From positions 3,355,001 through 3,419,000 of the forward strand of contig CM070572.1 of assembly GCA_036346355.1 (NCBI GenBank): DNA of 64,000 nt. Direction: 5' to 3'. The notes under the pieces were generated by a model. That model ran no database searches and had not been told where the DNA came from. It saw only the letters and a program-made list of their open reading frames with translations. The translations under genes and the position numbers were made by a program. Position 1 is the stretch's first letter. The number at the start of each line of letters is the position of its first letter. The stretch comes from Rhipidocladum racemiflorum. Its lineage: Eukaryota > Streptophyta > Magnoliopsida > Poales > Poaceae. Shown here in pieces: positions 59,647-64,000 of this stretch.

Positions 59647-62629
59647 TGTCATGGTCCCATTTTTTTTTTGTTTTCCCTAGTGTGTGAGCATGGGGGCAAT
59701 TAGGTAATTCTTCCACCTTGATATTTTCCCCACTCCTTTTTCTCTCTCTCTCTCTCTCCCCACTCATCTCTCTTCCTCACTCGGCGCCTCCCTTCCCTCC
59801 TCACCCCACCCGCCGGCCTCCCCCTCTGCTCTGCCGGCTCGGCCGGCCGGTCCTGTGCCGCCTCCACTGCCACCGCCTGCGTCTCCCGGGCTGGTCGCCC
59901 CCACGCCCTCGCCTCCGGCCAGCGTCGCTGGGGCGTCTTGCGCCGTCGCCGCCACGGCTCCCCTCCATTTGCCATCGCCCGGTAAGCCTGTCGCCCCTGC
60001 TCTGCTCGGGAACTCCCCCACTCCTCACCTCTCCTCCTCCCTCACGGTGGCTCCTCCTGCGCCGGCCCCTCTGCGTGCGGCCGGTCTCCCCTTCAGCTCG
60101 GCCGTGCCAGTCACCCTCCGTCCGGCTCGGCTCGCCTCCAGTGACCACCTCCTCCACCGCGCCGCCCCTGTCGCCCTCTGCCTTGGCCGGTCGTCCCCAC
60201 CTCCACTCGCGCCGCCGTCTCCATACTCCCCTGCCGGCGCTTCCTCAGGCTCGGCCGCCACCTCCTCGGCCGACCCTCTCTCCCTCGATGCAATGACCCC
60301 ACTGTCTGCTCCTCCTCTCCCTTGCTCTCTCTGCGTTTTGTGATGGATGGTTGAAGTAGATCGGGGTGTTTAGTTGTTGGTGCACGCCATGTGTTTGATA
60401 GAATGCCTAGTAGGTGTATGGTAGATGGGTGATTGCATGGTGATGTCGATGATTTGGGATTGTTACCCCTTCCTCTCCCTCCTCCTCCCTCCCTCTTCCC
60501 CTCTCTCTCTAGCCATGGCAGCTAGGGTTAGGAGTGTAGATTTGGGAATTTCCCCAAATTGATGCTTGTGTGTGTTACGTTGTGTATGAGTGTTGGTAGG
60601 GGTGTTGGTTTATAGTTGGCATTTGTAAGTGATCGGCATGATGGATGGAAGATGGTCGCTACGCCTCAACGTATTTGGTTGAGGTTAATTGAAATTGAGA
60701 GTCCCATTACGTAAGGGTTACGTTTGGCAATGGTGGATTGATCTTTGAGTTATCATCCGATGTGTTATGCTTGTCTAGATCACATAGCAGATGATTAATC
60801 GATGCTATGTTATGGGGTGATGCCTTAAATGCTTATCGTCACTGCAATAGTCTTAGAAAGGGTTGTGGCATGGTGGGTGAAGGCCTGAATTCCTCGCTTG
60901 AAGAAGGTTGCTGCCTCCTCGTGGTCGGTGATGTTCAGAGGCTTGAATCATTATAGACTTAGCTTAGTATCAATTTGCGGAGTAGTTCGTTTGGTAATAT
61001 AAACTCCAAATGTAGAACAGTTCGTTGGGTGTTATGAACTGTAAGTGAGAACACGTGTAGCAAATCCGTTTTAGGGTGTGGATGCTAAACAACTAGTTCT
61101 CTAAGTGTGAAGGTATGCCTATTTAGCTTCATTAGGACTTGGAAACACATGATTCGTAGGACCGTATGAAAGTCACGATTGGTTTAGTGAAATCCATCCT
61201 AAAGTGTTGCAATTCTGCGTAATGCTGTTCTCTTCTAATTTTGGGGAAGTTAAGGCAACGGGTGGTCGTTTTGGGGTAGAGGTATGTGTAGGTGTTGTTT
61301 TGTGTTTAATTATAAACCGAGTCACTAGTTAGGTTGGAATAGGGTCGGGCCTCTTAAGTTATTGCTTGGCTATGGTTATGGAGTTGTAACCGCATGTTTC
61401 CGTTTTGGCTTGTTGAATCTTGCATTTTACCTTCAATTCCATTCAATTTCATTTGCATTACATACATCTCATTTTCATATGCATGGTTATCATGTAGAGA
61501 GCGAACCCGCGGAGGGTGACGTGGCCGTGATCGAGGGTGATCACGGTGAGCAGGTTGTTACTGAGACTCCAGCAGAAGCATCAGGCAAGCACCTAAGCAT
61601 CTTGAACCTTTATATGATTCTATTTTTGAGAATAAATTGCTAAATTGTGAGTTACGTTTTGCATTAGGAGTTAATTGTGGGATAGGACTAGATCCCATTT
61701 GATGCACATACACCCATTGATAATTGTTAAACACTTCCTTGAAGCTAATACGGGTAATATAACTGAGTCAGCGCTTAGCCTTGCTTAGAGGTCGGGGTTC
61801 GGGCCAAGTGACGGAGGGTTCTGTCACTTGCGGTTGTTATTATTATACACACGCTACATTATGTTGGCTTGGGATTGGGAAAGGTTTTGAAAAGAAAATG
61901 AATTGTGGACCGGGCGGGGCACCGAGTAGCGGCTTGGCGATGCCGCCTACGCCCGGGAGTGTTCAGGGGCAGAACACTTCCGGGGATTTGCTTTACTTTT
62001 GTTAAATGCGTTGGTCGGTTCTTTTGTTGTATAGATAGGCGTTTCGATGGGCTTTTGGATTTGGTAATGGACGCTTACGCGTATGTCGGGTTCCGTTGTG
62101 TCTTCTTTAGTCGTTGATACCGCTGTGGTCTTTGTGGATGTCGTTTTTACTTTCCATATATATATATCAACTGTGTTTTCTTGTCTGCTGAGTGGATGTC
62201 CGTAGAATCTAGAAAGGTCATGCCGAAATTTTCCAGTTTTCGGAGTCTTGGTCTTTTTCTCCGTTCTTGCCTAGTTTGGAGTCTTGGCGTGGTTTTCAAT
62301 CTTGGTTTGGTGGTTGTCGGGTTCGTCTTTGTGCCGTTGTTATCCGCTTGCGTGGTGGTTCGAAAGTTTCGGGTTCGTTGCCCCCTTTATGCAAATTGGA
62401 TTGATATCGTATTGTTTTCCGGTATGCGGTGATCCTGGGCGTGTTTCGGGTCGCATACCGGGGGAATACCGGGGTTGTTGTCGAGTCGTTTGGACGTTCG
62501 TAGGGTTGTCTCCATTGGGCTTGGGTATTAGCATCAGGATCACCTCCGGTGATTGGTTGCTAGGATCCAAATCCGATGGGAGCAACTGTTCATCCAACAA
62601 CTCGAGGACGATCTGGGCGGCTCCTCACA
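59647..62629 (+). mobile_element. LTR 2 of tandem retroelement array
   Basis: 2983 bp, the same start and end as LTR 1. Most of the length is nearly identical; differences cluster as small indels in the CT/GC-rich block and around 61575 and 61940. The short acidic frame is disrupted here: a 2-base change near 61577 shifts it after VTETPA. Confidence 0.85.
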
Positions 62630-63070
62630 AGTTGGTATCAGAGCAAGGTGCATAAAGACGAACTTAAATTTGACGACCACTTAGGTGATTGATTAGGACT
62701 TGCATGATGCATTAGGTAGAGCTTAGTACTGATTACCCGCCCTAGGTATATATTTAGGAGGGTTACGTTAAATGGTGAGCGTGGGAGAAACGATTACGTT
62801 GGAAACGTGCATTTCATGCCATGCATATGAGATTCATGCCATATCATGCATGCATATATCTTGCCATGTCATTTTGCATCCTGATCTATGTTTTCATGTA
62901 AGCTAGATTTGTAAACTTCATTTGTTTTGTGCTCTTGTCTAGATTGGGTTTTAATTTAGATTTGTAGCTAAACCTAAGAACTTATCCATTCGTAGTTCTT
63001 GTATGTATAAACTCCATTCCAACTATGTGCTCCTTTTGAATCTCTGGCTAGATTCCCCTAAGGGAGGATT
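62630..63070 (+). mobile_element. minimal internal domain 2
   Basis: 441 bp with the same primer site (TGGTATCAGAGC, 62633-62644) and a purine tract AAGGGAGGATT (63060-63070). It is nearly identical to domain 1, with a 5-base loss in the chromovirus-type motif (GAATCTCTGGCTAGATTCC). Confidence 0.85.
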
Positions 63071-64000
63071 TGTCATGGTCCCATTTTTTTTGTTTTCCCT
63101 AGTGTGTGAGCATGGGGGCAATTAGGTAATTCTTCCACCTTGATATTTTCCCCACTCCTTTTTCTCTCTCTCTCTCTCCCCACTCATCTCTCTTCCTCAC
63201 TCAGCGCCTCCCTTCCCTCCTCACCCCACCTGGCCACGGCGCCTCTCCCCTGCTCTGCGCCGGCTCGGCCGGCGGTCCTGTGGCCGCCTCCACAGCCACC
63301 GCCCTGCGTCTCCCGAGCTGGTCGCCCCCATCGCCCTCTGCCTCCGGCCGCGTCGCTGGGGCGTCTTGCGCCGTCAGCGCCCGCCTCTCTCCATTTGCCA
63401 TCGCCCAGCCGGCTTCCGTCGCCCCCTGCTCTGCTCAGTAACTCCCCCCCCACTCCCTCACCTCTCCCTCCTCCCTCACGGTGGCTCCTCCCTGCGCCCG
63501 GCCCCCTCCTGCGTGCAGCCGGTCTCCCCCTTCAGCTCGGCCGGCCGCGCCCTGGTCACCCTCCCCGTCCGGCTTGGCTCCGCCTCCAGCCGGCCACCTC
63601 CTCCCACCAGCCGCCGCCCCTGTCGCCCTCCTGCGCCGGCCCGGTCGTCCCCACCTCCACTCGCCCGCCGCCGCCGTCTCCATACTCCCCCTGCCGGCTG
63701 CGCCCCCTCCCAGCTCGGCGCCGCCCCCTCCGCCGGCCGGCCCCCCCTCTCCCTCGATGCAAGAAATGACCCTCAGACTGCTCCTCCTCTCCCTTGCTCT
63801 CTCTCTGCGTTTTGTGATGGATGGTTGAAGTAGATCGGGGTGTTTAGTTGTTGGTGCACGCCATGTGTTTGATAGAATGCCTAGTAGGTGTATGGTAGAT
63901 GGGTGATTGCATGGTGATGTCGATGATTTGGGATTGTTACCCCCTTCCTCTCCCTCCTCCTCCCTCCCTCTTCCCCCTCTCTCTCTAGCCATGGCAGCTA
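63071..64000 (+). mobile_element. LTR 3, truncated by the window edge
   Basis: It starts TGTCATGGTCCC as in LTR 1 and 2 and runs off the window. Whether the array ends here or holds more units cannot be seen. Confidence 0.85.

Overview
This is a plant nuclear window, almost certainly from a grass (Poaceae). The GC-rich first exons of the two best genes (VPS15 and the ABHD17-like hydrolase) fade into AT-richer downstream exons, as is typical of grasses. The intergenic DNA is packed with grass-type MITEs: Stowaway elements with CTCCCTCCG ends, Tourist/PIF, hAT and Mutator types, and small Helitrons. The chromovirus-like LTRs carry an initiator-tRNA-Met primer site. Species cannot be named from the sequence alone.

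Three intact multi-exon protein genes were resolved exon by exon, all on the + strand. (1) 2851-6512: a 228-residue Borealin-like chromosomal passenger protein in six exons. (2) 10932-21132: VPS15/PIK3R4, the regulatory kinase of the class III PI3-kinase complex, twelve exons, 1461 residues, complete from the N-myristoylation start to the last WD repeat. (3) 37031-40944: an ABHD17-like alpha/beta hydrolase, five exons, 292 residues, with Ser/Asp/His triad candidates. They have unrelated roles and are not a functional cluster.

The rest is mainly mobile DNA. From 1.4 to 2.3 kb three elements are nested. From 7.3 to 10.6 kb there are Tourist, hAT and Stowaway MITEs, a hairpin, and a decayed hAT transposase gene split by a 235-bp Helitron whose removal restores the reading frame. 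VPS15 introns hold a Mutator-type foldback element and a 177-bp tandem duplication. A solo LTR (21566-22415, TSD ATAAT) lies just past VPS15. A larger LTR-like block fills about 24.1-26.6 kb. From 28 to 36 kb there are hAT and Mutator MITEs, an orphan ribosomal protein S3a exon and a dead Ty3/gypsy gag. From 42 to 55 kb there are many MITEs, a chromovirus-type LTR start with a TATA box (44802), a dead hAT with nested MITEs (49.3-50.7 kb), and a roughly 90-bp degenerate tandem repeat.

The most striking region is the right end (56239-64000): LTR - 446-bp internal - LTR - 441-bp internal - LTR, where each ~2.97-kb LTR is followed by a tRNA-Met primer site and preceded by a purine tract. The internal segments have no room for gag or pol, so this is a tandem array of a non-autonomous, Tekay/Del-like retroelement that continues beyond the window.
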